DNA from: Allium sativum
Lineage: Eukaryota; Streptophyta; Magnoliopsida; Asparagales; Amaryllidaceae
DNA: 64,000 nt
Assembly (NCBI GenBank): GCA_030737875.1
Contig: CM060912.1
Coordinates: 261,998,231-262,062,230, forward strand
Direction of reading: 5' to 3'
Shown: positions 33,653 to 45,070 of the stretch, in pieces
Position numbering within the stretch: position 1 is the first letter of the stretch
Layout: the number at the start of each line of letters is the position of its first letter
The notes under the pieces: model-generated
The model's database searches: none
What the model saw: only the letters and a program-made list of their open reading frames with translations
Told to the model about the DNA's origin: nothing
Program-made: the position numbers and the translations under genes

Positions 33653-35885
33653 TGTGATGGCCCACCCCGATCCAGCCGACATTTCTCCGAAATGCGCTGT
33701 ACTGATGCCCGACTAGCACGGGGCGGTCGTCAAAGGAAAAGGGTTTGAAACTATGAATCACCAAACAACCTGTAGTATATCTCACAGCGCATGGAGTAAA
33801 ATATAATAATAACATAACTTTACATAAAACAGGTGAGACAGTGCATAAGCTGAAAACTAAACCATGTCCATCAGAGTAGCGGAATCCAAAATCAGCTTAT
33901 GATCCAAACCATTATTACAACTTCAAAATAATGTCCCTAAAAAGGAAATAGAAAAGGTACACTACAAATGCCCAAAGTAGTGGCCAACAACAACACAGGG
34001 AGAATATATGTAAATAGTACGTGGAAGCCTCGTGCTCGTCTCCGGACAGCTACTCGTGCATAACCACCTAACCTATCTCTAGTCTGCTCATTTAGGATTA
34101 CCTAGAGTAATAAGAAGAGGCATAAAACTCTGGGTCAGACAAAAATCTGGTATGAGCGATAGCAGCAAAATAAAACAATAACAGGTATAAATAATCATAC
34201 CTGAACCTGGACCTGCAACCAAAGAGTTAGTACAACAAGATGTACAGTACTCTAAGGTAACACCAACATAAAGTGCAAAATGGGAGTGTGCATGTTGTGG
34301 TGATAGCAAACATCAAACATAGCAATCATCCTCACATCTCTCACTCAGTGCGTAAAATATGCGATATCCACTGCTTTGATCACCAATTCTATTGGGGCCA
34401 TGATGGCAACTCCGTACAACTATTGCTATGACCATACTTCCCTGGTCTATAGTCAATAACCCTACCCAGTCCACACATCCCTGGCTCCAGGTTAAGGGCA
34501 AACCAGTACACACTTCCCTGGCTCTGGTTCGTCTACATGCCCCCGCTCTTCAACGGTGAACCAAAATTATAGATATCGATAACCACTATGCACACGTCCC
34601 GTAGCAAAGCCCAACTCTAAAAGTTAACTCGTTGGTTCTCATCTGGATCCTGAGTGCTAACTTCTCATTTGGACTACCTTTGCATCTCGGATTTTAGTTG
34701 GTTTGAAGTTAATCTTTAGAAGAGTTCAAGATCGCCGTCGCGTGGTAGAAACTCAAATCTGGTTCGGTTCGTGACCCTCCCCCGGTGGCGGTTCGTGACC
34801 CTCTCCTGGTGGCGGTTCGTGATCCCCGGTTCGTGACCCCATGGGCGGTTCGTGACCCCTACCCCCTTCAGGAACCGAATTTCTGCAGTTTTTCCTACGA
34901 GCTAATTTCACCAAACGATGGCGTTTTCAACTATTCTAACCTTCCTACGACATCAAAAAACATACCAAACAGCCGTAAAAACATATAGAACCAATCAAAA
35001 ACATTAAATCATCATTTACATGAAATATTTTGAATCAAACATACCCAAAAAGCATTATTTTCCCCTTAATCCCCTTAACCATGTTTTAACTATAGGATTA
35101 TCAAACTTAATCCAAATTAACCCAAATTTTCACCAGTGACATACAATAATATTTAAGAATTTCTACATATATTTCCAGATTTTTATGATGCATAATTTCG
35201 CTAATTATCACTAGTCACCCCTAATTAGCCGTAACTAGTGAATAAAAGTGCAAATCACTCACCTTAGCCACAAATGAAATATTAGATCTGAAACTTTACT
35301 ATTATGGCATGAATTCCAATGTATAGCAGCAACTCTATCTCATACTTGATGCTAGTTTCTCTTAATTTGGTGAATTAGTGGTTAAAAAGCGATTAGAATG
35401 AGGTTTGGAAGATGGAGGTCATTGCTAGGGTTAGAGAAATGTTAGTGGCGGCTGGAAAAATGAAAAAGAATCATTCTCCAACTCATTTCAGCCCTCCCAT
35501 AACCCTAATCCCGAAATGGGTTATGGGCCCAGCTGTTAATAACATGGTTAAGCCCAATTAGGCTGTTTTTCATCTTCCAAACCATATTTCGGCCATATCT
35601 CCCAAACGGTAAGTCCTTTTGATTAATGTGACCACTCTACGGAAAGGAAAACTATCATCCGAATCCAGTGGAAGTGGTTTCAGGTCAAAACTCCTTATCA
35701 ATCAGAAGTTATAGGCAAAACAAGATTCGTCAGGAGTAAAATGGTCATCTAAAATTCGGCAAAAATCATGAATATGGGAAATGACCCCAATAGTCATTTC
35801 CCAAAGTTACACGACCATACGACTTCGTATGAAAACAAAATAAATATTATATGATCCTCCAATACATAAAATGCGGGTCGTTACA
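33653..35885 (-). repeat. F1 3' LTR, unit C (2233 bp)
   Basis: TGTGATGGCC...GTCGTTACA. Contains the GGTTCGTGACC array at 34762-34864 with about five units. Divergence from 47242-49539 is visibly larger than for the F3 or gag-only LTR pairs. Confidence 0.9.
34762..34864. repeat. Short tandem array in F1 LTR, unit C left
   Basis: Five GGTTCGTGACC-type units. This is the shortest of the four F1 arrays; the TCATTTTGGG spacer unit is missing. Confidence 0.75.
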
Positions 35886-36044
35886 CTCTCTCCCCCTTAA
35901 GAAATTTCGCCCCCGAAATTCCTTAAGTAAGAAAATAACCATGGGTCCCGCATGCCTATTAACCATTTACAACAATCAAACATACATAATAAACACAACA
36001 AGCCTATCCTGGCATGCAGAATAATTATATCATGACTAATAATC
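35886..36044 (-). other. F1 polypurine tract and 3' untranslated region, unit C
   Basis: TTAAGGGGGAGAGAG on the minus strand at 35886-35900, next to the LTR, preceded by GGGGGCGAAATTTC. The remainder is non-coding. Confidence 0.68.
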
Positions 36045-36178
36045 TTACCAGGTAAAGAGTTCTGGATATGACTTTCTTATGCTTTCCTCGGTTTTCCAAG
36101 TACAGTCGTTCTCATTATCGCCCCACTGGATCTTAACCAGTCTCACCATCTTCCTCCGAAGTTGCTTCGCATCATGTC
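36045..36178 (-). pseudogene. pol: F1 integrase C-terminal tail, separated by insertion
   Basis: Codes the chromodomain tail (MVRLVKIQWGDNEND, ending YPELFTW, stop 36045-36047). The upstream part resumes at 42827 after the gag-only element. The last five bases, 36174-36178 (ATGTC), are the target duplication. Confidence 0.82.
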
Positions 36179-37484
36179 TGTTTTAATCAAAAAATGATCA
36201 AACACCAAATACGATGCTCTAAAGAGTGCGTCGCCCGTTCAGTGGCAAGGTGCTAAGAAAGCACGTTTCCAAATTAGGGGAGAGACACTATAAAAAGCAT
36301 GTATGAAGAAATGTGAGACCGCAATTCGCAAAAACAAAGCAATAAGAGAGAGGAACACACAATTTTAGAGTGGTTCGGTCAAACGTGACCTACGTCCACT
36401 ATGCAAACATTTTCCATTATCACTTTCATGATTCCAAGTACAATGCCATACAAATCTCCCTCAATTTACAATGAATCTCTCATTTCTCCCTCTTTGATGT
36501 GAATCGCACTTGAATTAGCTAGTGGATCGGTTAGATCTCCCCAAGTATTGATTGAAATGGATGAAAAGCCTCCAATGCTTCACTTTAGAGGTAGATCTCT
36601 TCGATTCCATAGCATTTTGATAGTAGATCCAAGTTTCTAGAGAGAATTCAATGGAGACTTGTGTTGCTTAAGTGGAGCTTGAATGGATTTCCATCGATGA
36701 AGCTTGAGAATGCCTTGGAGAAATGATTTTAGCAGCCCTTCGGGGTGTTCGAATCTCCCCCCATTTAGTGTAGAGAAAGGGGGTATTTATAGTTGTAGTT
36801 GAGGGGTAGTGGCACACTTGTAATTTGAAGTGTATAGTTGGCGCTAGGTTGGCGGTGAGTTGGCGACGAGTTGGACAGCAATACCGATCGGCTTTATGCT
36901 GAAGACCGACCAACATTTCAACTTCAACCGACTAGCTTTGTATAAAATACTGACCAAGCTACTTGTTTGCACATGACCGATCACATGTGGTCCTTTACTT
37001 TCCAAGCCACGTGCCCATACAAAGTGCTTTAATATTACACAATGCATGGTCTCCCTGTAGGTTGCTTTTTGCACGATTGAGCTGAGAAGCTTTAGTGACC
37101 AACCCTATTACTTCCAAGCGCTCGACCAAAATTGTACGGACGACCGGTTGATGCTTTGCTCGACCTCTCAGTCTTGCATCTACAAGCGACCAGCAAACAT
37201 CAAGACCGGCCAGGCGGCGCTTCTATCGTGACCGACCAGGTGTTTTGATGTCATGGTGTCTCCGCCTTTTGCTCTTGGAACCGACCAGCCCTAAGCCTTC
37301 GGATGGACCCTGCTCGACCAGAACGGTGTCGTACGACCAGCACTGCTCGGTCTGCGTGGCAGATGCTCCGCTCGACCAGAAGGAGGCTGCCGCTCGTCCA
37401 ACTTGGTGGAGGCTTGATCCAGGTTGGTATGGTGTACTTGTACTGTTCGACAAAATGCTAAAGTGAGTTTTTTGGTAGTTAACA
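36179..37484 (-). repeat. Gag-only element 3' LTR (1306 bp)
   Basis: TGTTTTAATC...GTAGTTAACA in plus orientation. Contains TATA box 36784-36791 and many CGACCAG/CGACC motifs between 36905 and 37385. Confidence 0.93.
36784..36791 (-). promoter_or_regulatory. TATA box, gag-only element 3' LTR
   Basis: TATAAATA on the minus strand, followed by CCCCC. Identical at 42121-42128. Confidence 0.6.
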
Positions 37485-37502
37485 TTTGCCCCTCGAAGCT
37501 TG
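37485..37502 (-). other. Polypurine tract, gag-only element
   Basis: The minus strand reads CGAGGGGCAAA directly before the 3' LTR start. It is the expected primer position for second-strand synthesis. Confidence 0.6.
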
Positions 37503-38114
37503 TATTTTTCGCTTGCGAGAAATGCGGGCTTCGAAATGAACATATTTTGCATTGAGATTCAGTCGTAGCATTTTGTTTGCTGTGGCAAATCCTGCTTTGA
37601 CTTGCTGATTCCAGACGATCCAAGTTTTGAACTTATTGACTGGACTTATATGTTCCGTAGCACTTATTCTGTAATGAAAACAAGCACTTGCACGATTTTG
37701 GACTTATACGTTGTTATTGATCGTTCACATCAATAACAGGTTAGTTAATCATTAATGAATGATGTATAATAAATTGAATGTCATATCTACGCAGAACTGC
37801 TTTATTTAACAGTTGTGATTTGTCAAACGCTGTTTGCATAGACATGGTATTCGAGTTTGAATTCATAATGGCACTTGAGTTCTGAATTGCAGATTTCAAG
37901 TTACGCCTTTGCTATGAATTACGTGATCTCATATGCCGGTTTACGTTTTATGAGACGTGTACCTGATCGGATCAATACTTTGCTTTGTGCTTCTGATGCC
38001 AAGGCGATTGTGGCCGTTGGATGGATCAGAATTTTGAATTTGATCGATTAATTTGGACTTCTACGTGGAGAAGTCATTGTATTTTTCTGCCTTTGCTTGA
38101 AAAGGTCTTATGTA
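37503..38114. other. Non-coding interior of gag-only element
   Basis: About 0.6 kb between polypurine tract and tandem repeats. No frame with recognisable motifs on either strand. Confidence 0.5.
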
Positions 38115-38334
38115 AGGTGCCCCCGCCAGGGGAGGACTTTGGGTTTGATGCCCCCTGCTAGGGGAGGACTTTATGTTGGATGCCCCCGCTAGGGGAGGAC
38201 TTGGGATTTGATGCCTCCGCTAGGGGAGGACTTTATGTTGGATGCCCCCGCTAGGGGAGGACTTGGGATTTGATGCCTCCGCTAGGGGAGGACTTTATGT
38301 TGGATGCCCCCGCTAGAGGAGGACTTGGGATTTG
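38115..38334. repeat. 62-bp tandem repeat in the 3' region of the gag-only element
   Basis: Units begin GATGCCCCCGCTAGGGGAGG at 38179, 38241 and 38303 (period 62). Each is made of two similar 31-bp halves (GATGCC[C/T]CCGCTAGGGGAGGACTT). Degenerate units occur to the left. Confidence 0.85.
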
Positions 38335-38712
38335 ATGCCCCTGCATGGGGAGGACTTTCGTCGTTGCTCTCACGAAGAGGGGCTAGACTTTTTTATGCCC
38401 CCGCATGGGGAGGTCTTTCGCCGTTGCTCTCACGAAGAGGGGCTAGACTTGTTTATGCCCCCGCATGGGGAGGTCTTTCGCCGTTGCTCTCACGAAGAGG
38501 GGCTAGACTTTTTTATGCCCCCGCATGGGGAGGTCTTTCGCCGTTGCTCTCACGAAGAGGGGCTAGACTTTTTTATGCCCCCGCATGGGGAGGTCTTTCG
38601 CCGTTGCTCTCACGAAGAGGGGTTAGACTTTTTTATGCCCCCGCATGGGGAGGTCTTTCGTCGTTGCTCTCACGAAGAGAGGCTAGACTTTTTTGTGCCC
38701 CCGCATGAGAGG
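38335..38712. repeat. 60-bp tandem repeat array, six units
   Basis: Units start at 38335, 38395, 38455, 38515, 38575 and 38635 plus a partial unit from 38695. Each holds ATGCCCCCGCATGGGGAGG and GTTGCTCTCACGAAGAGG. The GCATGGGGAGG part is clearly derived from the 62-bp array beside it. Because 60 is a multiple of 3, two plus-strand frames stay open through the array. This is a by-product of the period, not a gene. Confidence 0.92.
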
Positions 38713-39706
38713 TCTTATATTTGAATCCGTAGGACAGACGCCAGTTCCTTTACTGGATGCTTTGGCATGGCAAACGATCTCGATTTAGGAATCTGGGCCA
38801 TAAGTAGTCGCTTGTTCCTTCATGGGTTGTTCAACTTAGTGAGTCACCTCGATGTATCGTGTGGTCAACGCTTGCGGGACCTCGCTAAGGAAGCTGCGAC
38901 TTATGAAGTCGGCTGTTCCGCTATGGGTCCTCGACCTGGTGAGCCCTCTTGATGTATCGGGTGATCCATGCTTGTGAATTGCACCACATCAGGAGACAGG
39001 GACTTAATCAAGCTGTCAGGGATCTGCCCTTTTTTGTGAAGCTTGGAACCCATGAGGTAGACTTTAACAGTCGTGTTGGATGTGCTTAGTTGTGATAAGC
39101 AATTGCAACCGGATTGAGAAGTCGTGCTCTTTTGGGATTTGCGGGGTTTGCGTCATTCCGTGGAGCGAACATTGGCCTTGTACTGGAAGCACTTGATCAT
39201 GGCAAGTGTTCATGATTGAGCGCAAGTTGCCCCTTGGAACTTACAACCTGCGGCGTTGATTTTAGATATGCTTGTTGACCTCTCCACCATCTCATCTTTG
39301 GCCATCCCTTCTAACCACCCTTCAAGATGGTGTTTTTATGATCGCACTTAGATGTGTTGACACTTTGTACAGCCCATGCTTGAATAAGTGTTGTGGAGTT
39401 CGCCATAGTGCGTCGGGTTTCGAGGAAGCGAGCATTTGTCCTATAACCTGTAATAGAGAATCGTCTTTTAGCAAGTCTTTAATTAACGAAGATCTTGTAA
39501 GTAAGAGATTCACACAAGTATGCAGGACTTTATCCATAGAGATATTGTTCAGTACAATCCTTATGCAATATTACAAGTTTTTTACAAGAAGTTCTGAATG
39601 TAACAGAAAGCAAGATGTAAAGTAAAGCAAGTAACAAAGCAGTAAGTAAGGAAAGGCGATGATGATCGCTTATTTCGAGTTGTTGAAATGAGATTCCCAT
39701 CAGCCC
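38713..39706. other. Non-coding interior between gag and tandem repeats
   Basis: About 1 kb downstream of gag on the element strand, where pol would be in an autonomous relative. No RT, integrase or protease motif is visible in any frame. Short frames (for example 39272-39625 plus) lack known motifs. Confidence 0.6.
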
Positions 39707-41365
39707 TCAGTTGATGATTGGCCTGTTATTGGGTTGAACCAAGAGAGAGCCTTGCCCCTGAGGAGTCTGAGCGGCGTTTGAGGATTGTAGATTCTTGATG
39801 TACTGTTGTAGTTTGCCATTCTGAATCATTTCCTCAATTATGCTTTGGAGAATTCTGCATTCATTTGTATCATGACCCGACATCTTGTGGAGTCGACAGT
39901 ACTTTCTAGAGTCCAAAGTTTTCTGTGTAACCTTGAACTTTGGTGGCTCCGGATAGTGCTCGGTATCCTTGGTGGCAAGGAAAATGTTTTCTATGGTATC
40001 ATTCAGAGGAGTGAGTTCTGATGGGTTGTAGAAGCGAAACTTCTTGTTTGCCTTGCTGTTTTTCCCATCATTGGCTCGTTTCTGCCCCTGGATATCGTGT
40101 TGATTAAGCTGGATGTCAGCGCTTTTGGAAGGATCAACAGTCTGATGAAGCACAGGATGATCTCCCACTCTCATATACTCCTCGGCTTTCTTCTGGAACT
40201 TTTCCAGCGTGTTCGGCTCCTTCATTTTGATCCATCGACTAAATTCGCTATTCTTGTCTATAGCGCCGATTAGAGATGCTAAGATCATGCGGGGGTCAGG
40301 ATTCCCTACTTCAGTTAAAGCGGTATTGAACCTGTTGAGGAAAGCTTTAACTGACTCTCCAGGATTCTGCTTCATTGATGTGAGGGAGATGACATCCTTA
40401 GCTTTTGTGGCCTGCAACCTGAAATGCTCTTTGAACTTATGAGTCAAATCATCAAAGCGATCGATGGATTTGGGCGGGAGCCTTGTAAACCATAGCGATG
40501 CGACGCTTTCCAGATAGAGCGGGAAGCACAAGCACTTAATCTCATCCGTCGCTTTAGCCACATTCATGTGCCACTCATATCTGTATAGGAAGTGATTTGG
40601 ATCAGCAGTCCCATCGTATGGAGGCAAGGTGGGATGTGCGAACTTCTTCGGAAGCTTAGCTTTGCGAATTCTCCTGGTGAATGGGTTTCTGCTCAGAGAA
40701 ATATCCCATTCCCTTTCGCTGTCATTGCGGGTTAAGCCGTCTTTCATCATCCGTTTCACCACGTCCTCGATGTCCCCTTTCGAGTAGTGTCTCTTGGGAG
40801 AGCGGACCTCGATTTCCTTTCCGGATGCTCGATCGCGGTTAGAGTATATGGGTCCTTTTCCTTCAGCAAGGGAAGGTGCTCCCCTTTCAGGACTTGCGAC
40901 TCGCCGGGTATCGCGATTGGAAACGCTTTTGGCTTTCAGCTTGGAAGCATGAATGTCGGCTCCGTTGAACCCTTCAATGTTATCATTGCGATAATGATCG
41001 GAAGTTGATGAATTTGTGTTTCCCTCAAGGTTAACATGAGCCTTTTGAGGAGGAGCGGGATTGGCTCGAGCGTTTAGGAGAGCGCTCACTTTATCCATCA
41101 AAGTTTGATTAGCATCCACAAGAGTTTTGTTAGCATCCAACAAGGCTTTACTGGAAGCTTCCATCCATTGGTGTAGATTAGCGACAACGACATCTAGCTC
41201 GGCCCTTGTTACTCCAGCTCCGGTTATGGAATTTTGACCAACCTCGAAGCGGTTAGTAAGAGGTGTAGCTTCGTTGTTAGCAACATTGTTGACGTCGTCG
41301 TTGTTGTCGTTTTCTCCAACGGTTTTACTTGCGGTTTTCTTGGACTTAGCCATTATCTCGGACAT
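39707..41365 (-). CDS. gag: Gag protein of the gag-only Tat-lineage element, intact
   Basis: Uninterrupted frame of about 552 residues from ATG 41365 (MSEIMAKSKKTASKTVGEN). The frame is open further upstream, but that part reads through the primer site and LTR, so a start there is unlikely. The N-terminal third is polar, with a repeated Ala/Asn/Asp stretch (LDANKTLVDANQTLMDKVSA) likely to be helical. The middle is a retrotransposon-gag domain (PPYDGTADPNHFLYRYEWHM, FPLYLESVASLWFTRLPPKS, FKEHFRLQATKAKDVISLTS). The C-terminus has CRLHKMSGHDTNECRILQS, the Cys/His motif typical of Tat/Retand gag (compare YCxFHxxxGHxTxxC). It would form the virus-like particle shell and bind RNA. No pol follows. 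Confidence 0.85.
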   Translation of the reverse strand: MSEIMAKSKKTASKTVGENDNNDDVNNVANNEATPLTNRFEVGQNSITGAGVTRAELDVVVANLHQWMEASSKALLDANKTLVDANQTLMDKVSALLNARANPAPPQKAHVNLEGNTNSSTSDHYRNDNIEGFNGADIHASKLKAKSVSNRDTRRVASPERGAPSLAEGKGPIYSNRDRASGKEIEVRSPKRHYSKGDIEDVVKRMMKDGLTRNDSEREWDISLSRNPFTRRIRKAKLPKKFAHPTLPPYDGTADPNHFLYRYEWHMNVAKATDEIKCLCFPLYLESVASLWFTRLPPKSIDRFDDLTHKFKEHFRLQATKAKDVISLTSMKQNPGESVKAFLNRFNTALTEVGNPDPRMILASLIGAIDKNSEFSRWIKMKEPNTLEKFQKKAEEYMRVGDHPVLHQTVDPSKSADIQLNQHDIQGQKRANDGKNSKANKKFRFYNPSELTPLNDTIENIFLATKDTEHYPEPPKFKVTQKTLDSRKYCRLHKMSGHDTNECRILQSIIEEMIQNGKLQQYIKNLQSSNAAQTPQGQGSLLVQPNNRPIIN

Positions 41366-41495
41366 GGATTTGACTTTGGAAGATAGCTCGTCGATTGGCC
41401 CAGATCTGAGATTTGCGAGATCTATGGTTGAAGCAAGCCTAGATCTTACGTGCAAAGTTCTTAACCTTGTCGAGTTTGGGAGAAGTGCGAATGCG

Positions 41496-41515
41496 GCCCC
41501 ATGGTGGGCGCCTAA
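41496..41515 (-). other. Primer binding site region, gag-only element
   Basis: On the minus strand GGCGCCCACCATGGGGC follows the 5' LTR after a few bases. GGCGCC at this place is typical of Tat-lineage elements. The tRNA is not certain. Confidence 0.6.
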
Positions 41516-42821
41516 TGTTTTAATCAAAAAATGATCAAACACCAAATACGATGCTCTAAAGAGTGCGTCGCCCGTTCAGTGGCAAGGTGCTAAGAAAGCA
41601 CGTTTCCAAATTAGGGGAGAGACACTATAAAAAGCATGTATGAAGAAATGTGAGACCGCAATTCGCAAAAACAAAGCAATAAGAGAGAGGAACACACAAT
41701 TTTAGAGTGGTTCGGTCAAACGTGACCTACGTCCACTATGCAAACATTTTCCATTATCACTTTCATGATTCCAAGTACAATGCCATACAAATCTCCCTCA
41801 ATTTACAATGAATCTCTCATTTCTCCCTCTTTGATGTGAATCGCACTTGAATTAGCTAGTGGATCGGTTAGATCTCCCCAAGTATTGATTGAAATGGATG
41901 AAAAGCCTTCAATGCTTCACTTTAGAGGTAGATCTCTTCGATTCCATAGCATTTTGATAGTAGATCCAAGTTTCTAGAGAGAATTCAATGGAGACTTGTG
42001 TTGCTTAAGTGGAGCTTGAATGGATTTCCATGGATGAAGCTTGAGAATGCCTTGGAGAAATGATTTTAGCAGCCCTTCGGGGTGTTCGAATCTCCCCCCA
42101 TTTAGTGTAGAGAAAGGGGGTATTTATAGTTGTAGTTGAGGGGTAGTGGCACACTTGTAATTTGAAGTGTATAGTTGGCGCTAGGTTGGCGGTGAGTTGG
42201 CGACGAGTTGGACAGCAATACCGATCGGCTTTATGCTGAAGACCGACTAGCATTTCAACTTCAACCGACTAGCTTTGTATAAAATACTGACCAAGCTACT
42301 TGTTTGCACAGGACCGATCACATGTGGTCCTTTACTTTCCAAGCCACGTGCCCATACAAATTGCTTTAATATTACACAATGCATGGTCTCCCTGTAGGTT
42401 GCTTTTTGCACGATTGAGCTGAGAAGCTTTAGTGACCAACCCTATTACTTCCAAGCGCTCGACCAGAATTGTACGGACGACCGGTTGATGCTTTGCTCGA
42501 CCTCTCAGTCTTGCATCTACAAGCGAGCAGCAAACATCAAGACCGGCCAGGCGGCGCTTCTATCGTGACCGACCAGGTGTTTTAATGTCATGGTGTCTCC
42601 GCCTTTTGCTCTTGGAACCGACTAGCCCTAAGCCTTCGGATGGACCCTGCTCGACCAGAACGGTGTCGTACGACCAGCACTGCTCGGTCTGCGTGGCAGA
42701 TGCTCCGCTCGACCAGAAGGAGGCTGCCGCTCGTCCAACTTGGTGGAGGCTTGATCCAGGTTGGTATGTTGTACTTGTACTGTTCGACAAAATGCTAAAG
42801 TGAGTTTTTTGGTAGTTAACA
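41516..42821 (-). repeat. Gag-only element 5' LTR (1306 bp)
   Basis: Same length and ends as 36179-37484, with about 11 substitutions and no indel by my reading. TATA box at 42121-42128. Followed by the ATGTC duplication at 42822-42826. Confidence 0.93.
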
Positions 42822-42826
42822 ATGTC

Positions 42827-44040
42827 TGACAATACGAATCGGTTTGCGGTTTCTACTTCGATATCATCCAACTGATTTGGTGAAATAGTCATATCAGAAT
42901 TGTGCACAAACTTCCTTAACTGGGAAACATGAAATACGTTGTGCACTCCTGCCATCTTGTCTGGTAACCAAACTTTATAAGCTAAATTCCCAACTTGCTC
43001 GAGAACTGGGAATGGACCAACAAACCTTGGTGCCAACTTACCTCTCCTGCCAAAACGAATCACACTTTTCAATGGAGAAATCTTGATGAATTCCAAGACG
43101 CCAACGGAGAATTTCAAATCTTTTCGTCTTTTATCTGCATAACTCTTCTGCCTATCTTGGGCAGCCTTCATTCGCTGTTGAATAACTTTGATCTTGTCTG
43201 AAGTTTCTCTTATTACATCTGGCCCAAGCACAAATTTCTCACCCATTTCTAACCAACATGATGGTGAGTTGCACGGTCTTCCGTACAAAGCTTCAAATGG
43301 ATCCATACCAATACTAGACTGATAACTATTGTTATATGCGAATTCAACCCGATGTAAATGGTCATCCCATGATCCTCCAAAGTCCAATATACAAGCCCTT
43401 AAGAGATTCTCTAATACACGATTCACTCTCTATGTTTGATCGTCAGTTTGAGGATGGTATGTGGTACTGAGATGTAATTCGGATCCTAAAGTCTCTTGTA
43501 AGCTTTTCCAAAACCCACTAGTAAATAATGGATCTCGGTCACTCACAATACCTTTAGGTACTCCATGAAATCTCACTACCCACTTCATATGCAGTTCTGC
43601 TAACTTAACTGTTGTTCTATTCTACTTGACCAGTATAAACCATGCACTTTTGGTCAATCGATCCACAATCACCCAAATACTATCATGACTTGATCTAGTT
43701 CTTAGTAAACCATCGATAAAATCCATTGAGACTTGTTCCATTTCCATTCGGGAATTTCGTTGGATTGTAACAAACCACTAAGCTTCTTTTGCTCGGCTTT
43801 AACTAACTGGCAATTCATGCACTTGGATATAAACTTCCCAACGTCTCTCTTCATCCCTTCCTAGTAGTAGGTCTGCTTTACCACCGGAATGTATAGTCAG
43901 TTTTGAGTGATGACACTCTCTAAGCAGTTCATCTCTCAATCCATTAACATTGGGTACAACTAGTGAAGCCATCCTTCTCGATCAAGTCCATACTTGTTCA
44001 TTTCCTCACCATCGATACTCATCTCTACTTTGGAGATGAT
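42827..44040 (-). pseudogene. pol: F1 integrase, unit C main part (broken, fused in frame to an LTR)
   Basis: Contains LENLLRACILDFGGSWDDHL, FAYNNSYQSS, the GPY region KLAPRFVGPFPVLEQVGNLA and HNVFHVSQLRKFVHNSD (42840-43426). A deletion of about 15-20 bp relative to units A and B lies near 42848-42855, so the chromodomain frame was already shifted. The open frame then runs through the target site into the inserted LTR, giving a chimeric frame 42560-43426 with no biological support. The core part (43430-43960) has several frameshifts. FIDGL is recognisable, but the region of the zinc motif is shortened by a deletion near 43875. Confidence 0.82.
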
Positions 44041-45070
44041 TTCCAATAGGTTAGGGTCATCCGTTTGACTGGAACTAATCCGCTCAATCAAAGTCGGCCT
44101 GATCGTCAAACTTGCTAACATCTCTGGATCTAGTTCACACTTAGGTCTGAAGTCATGTCCCGCGATATATTTTAGTTGCTTCAATTCAAGAAACATAGCC
44201 CCTAAACTGGCATGTCTCCTACTCAACGCATCAGCTACCGCATTGCCCTTCCCAGGTGTGTATGTGATATTGAAATCATACGAAGCCAAGAACTCTAACC
44301 ATCTCTGCTGACGAAGATTAAAATCCTTTTGAGAGAAAAGATACTTTAATGACTTATGATCGGTAAACAACTCAAATATTTCTTCCAATAGGTAATGCCT
44401 CCACATCCTCAACGCGAACACGATCGCTTCCAATTTCAAATCAGGGGTAGGATATCTTTTCTTATGCCGTTTCAGTTGCCGACTAGCATAAGCTACAACC
44501 CTATCTCCTTGCATCAGTACAACTCCTAGTCCGGTACCACATGCATCCGTGTATATACCGTCATCTCTTCATTTCCTTTAGGAATAACTAACACTGGTGC
44601 ACACGTTAACTTATTTTTTAGACTCTTAAATGCATTCTCACACCTTTCATCCAAAAAAAAAAGATTGATTCTCTTGGTCAACTGAGTTAACGGTGCCGCT
44701 ATCTTGGAGAAGTCTTGGATATACTTACGAAAGTATCCAGCTAACCCCAAGAAACTTCTCACGTCCGTTGCATTCTTGGGCGTAGACCAATCTTGTACCA
44801 TAGCCACCTTCGCAGGATCCATGGAAATACCATTCTCTGAAACAACATGGCCCAAGAATCTCACTTCCCTCCTCCAGAAGTGACACTTAGAAAGTTTTGC
44901 TTTCAGTCGGTGTTTCCTCAACACCTCCATCACTGCCCTCAAATGTTCCTTGTGTTCTTCCTATGTCCTTGAGTAAACCAAGATATCGTCCATGAACACA
45001 AGAACAAACTTATTTAATTGATCCCTGAATACCCCATTCATGAAATCCACAAAATATGCTGGTGCATTAG
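44041..45070 (-). pseudogene. pol: F1 RT C-terminal half and RNase H, unit C (broken)
   Basis: Catalytic RT motif [10 protein letters not shown] near 44980-45000. Connection motifs [20 protein letters not shown] and FLGLAGYFRKYIQDFSKIAA (44526-44942). RNase H is split by a frameshift right after VYT at about 44550 and continues as [33 protein letters not shown] and [15 protein letters not shown] (43960-44514). Confidence 0.83.

Larger units (their letters stand above)
36179..42821 (-). mobile_element. Gag-only LTR element (TR-GAG-like, Tat lineage) inserted in F1 integrase
   Basis: A complete 6643-bp insertion. It has two 1306-bp LTRs with TG..CA ends (36179-37484 and 41516-42821) and a 5-bp duplication ATGTC at 36174-36178 and 42822-42826. 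There is a primer-site-like GGCGCCCACC next to the right LTR and a polypurine tract next to the left. The interior encodes only gag (39707-41365), with no protease, RT, RNase H or integrase. I counted about 11 substitutions between the LTRs (about 0.8%), so it is young. Units A and B have the empty site (near 3670-3680 and 15970-15980). Gag-only LTR elements in plants are known as TR-GAG. Mobilisation would need enzymes from a relative (inference). Confidence 0.92.

Noticed and set aside
38304..38724. Two overlapping plus-strand open frames of 130-134 codons with repeated peptide units
   Set aside because: They exist only because the 60-bp repeat is a multiple of three without stops. Both frames are equally open and no start context or homologue is evident.
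41366..41545. Upstream extension of the gag-only gag frame (MVFDHFLIKTLGAHHG...)
   Set aside because: It begins inside the LTR and crosses the primer binding site, which is not translated as part of gag. The first ATG beyond the leader is at 41365.
42560..43426. 288-codon frame combining integrase and a Ser/Arg-rich tail
   Set aside because: The tail is the LTR of the inserted gag-only element read out of its own context, a chance in-frame junction through the target site.
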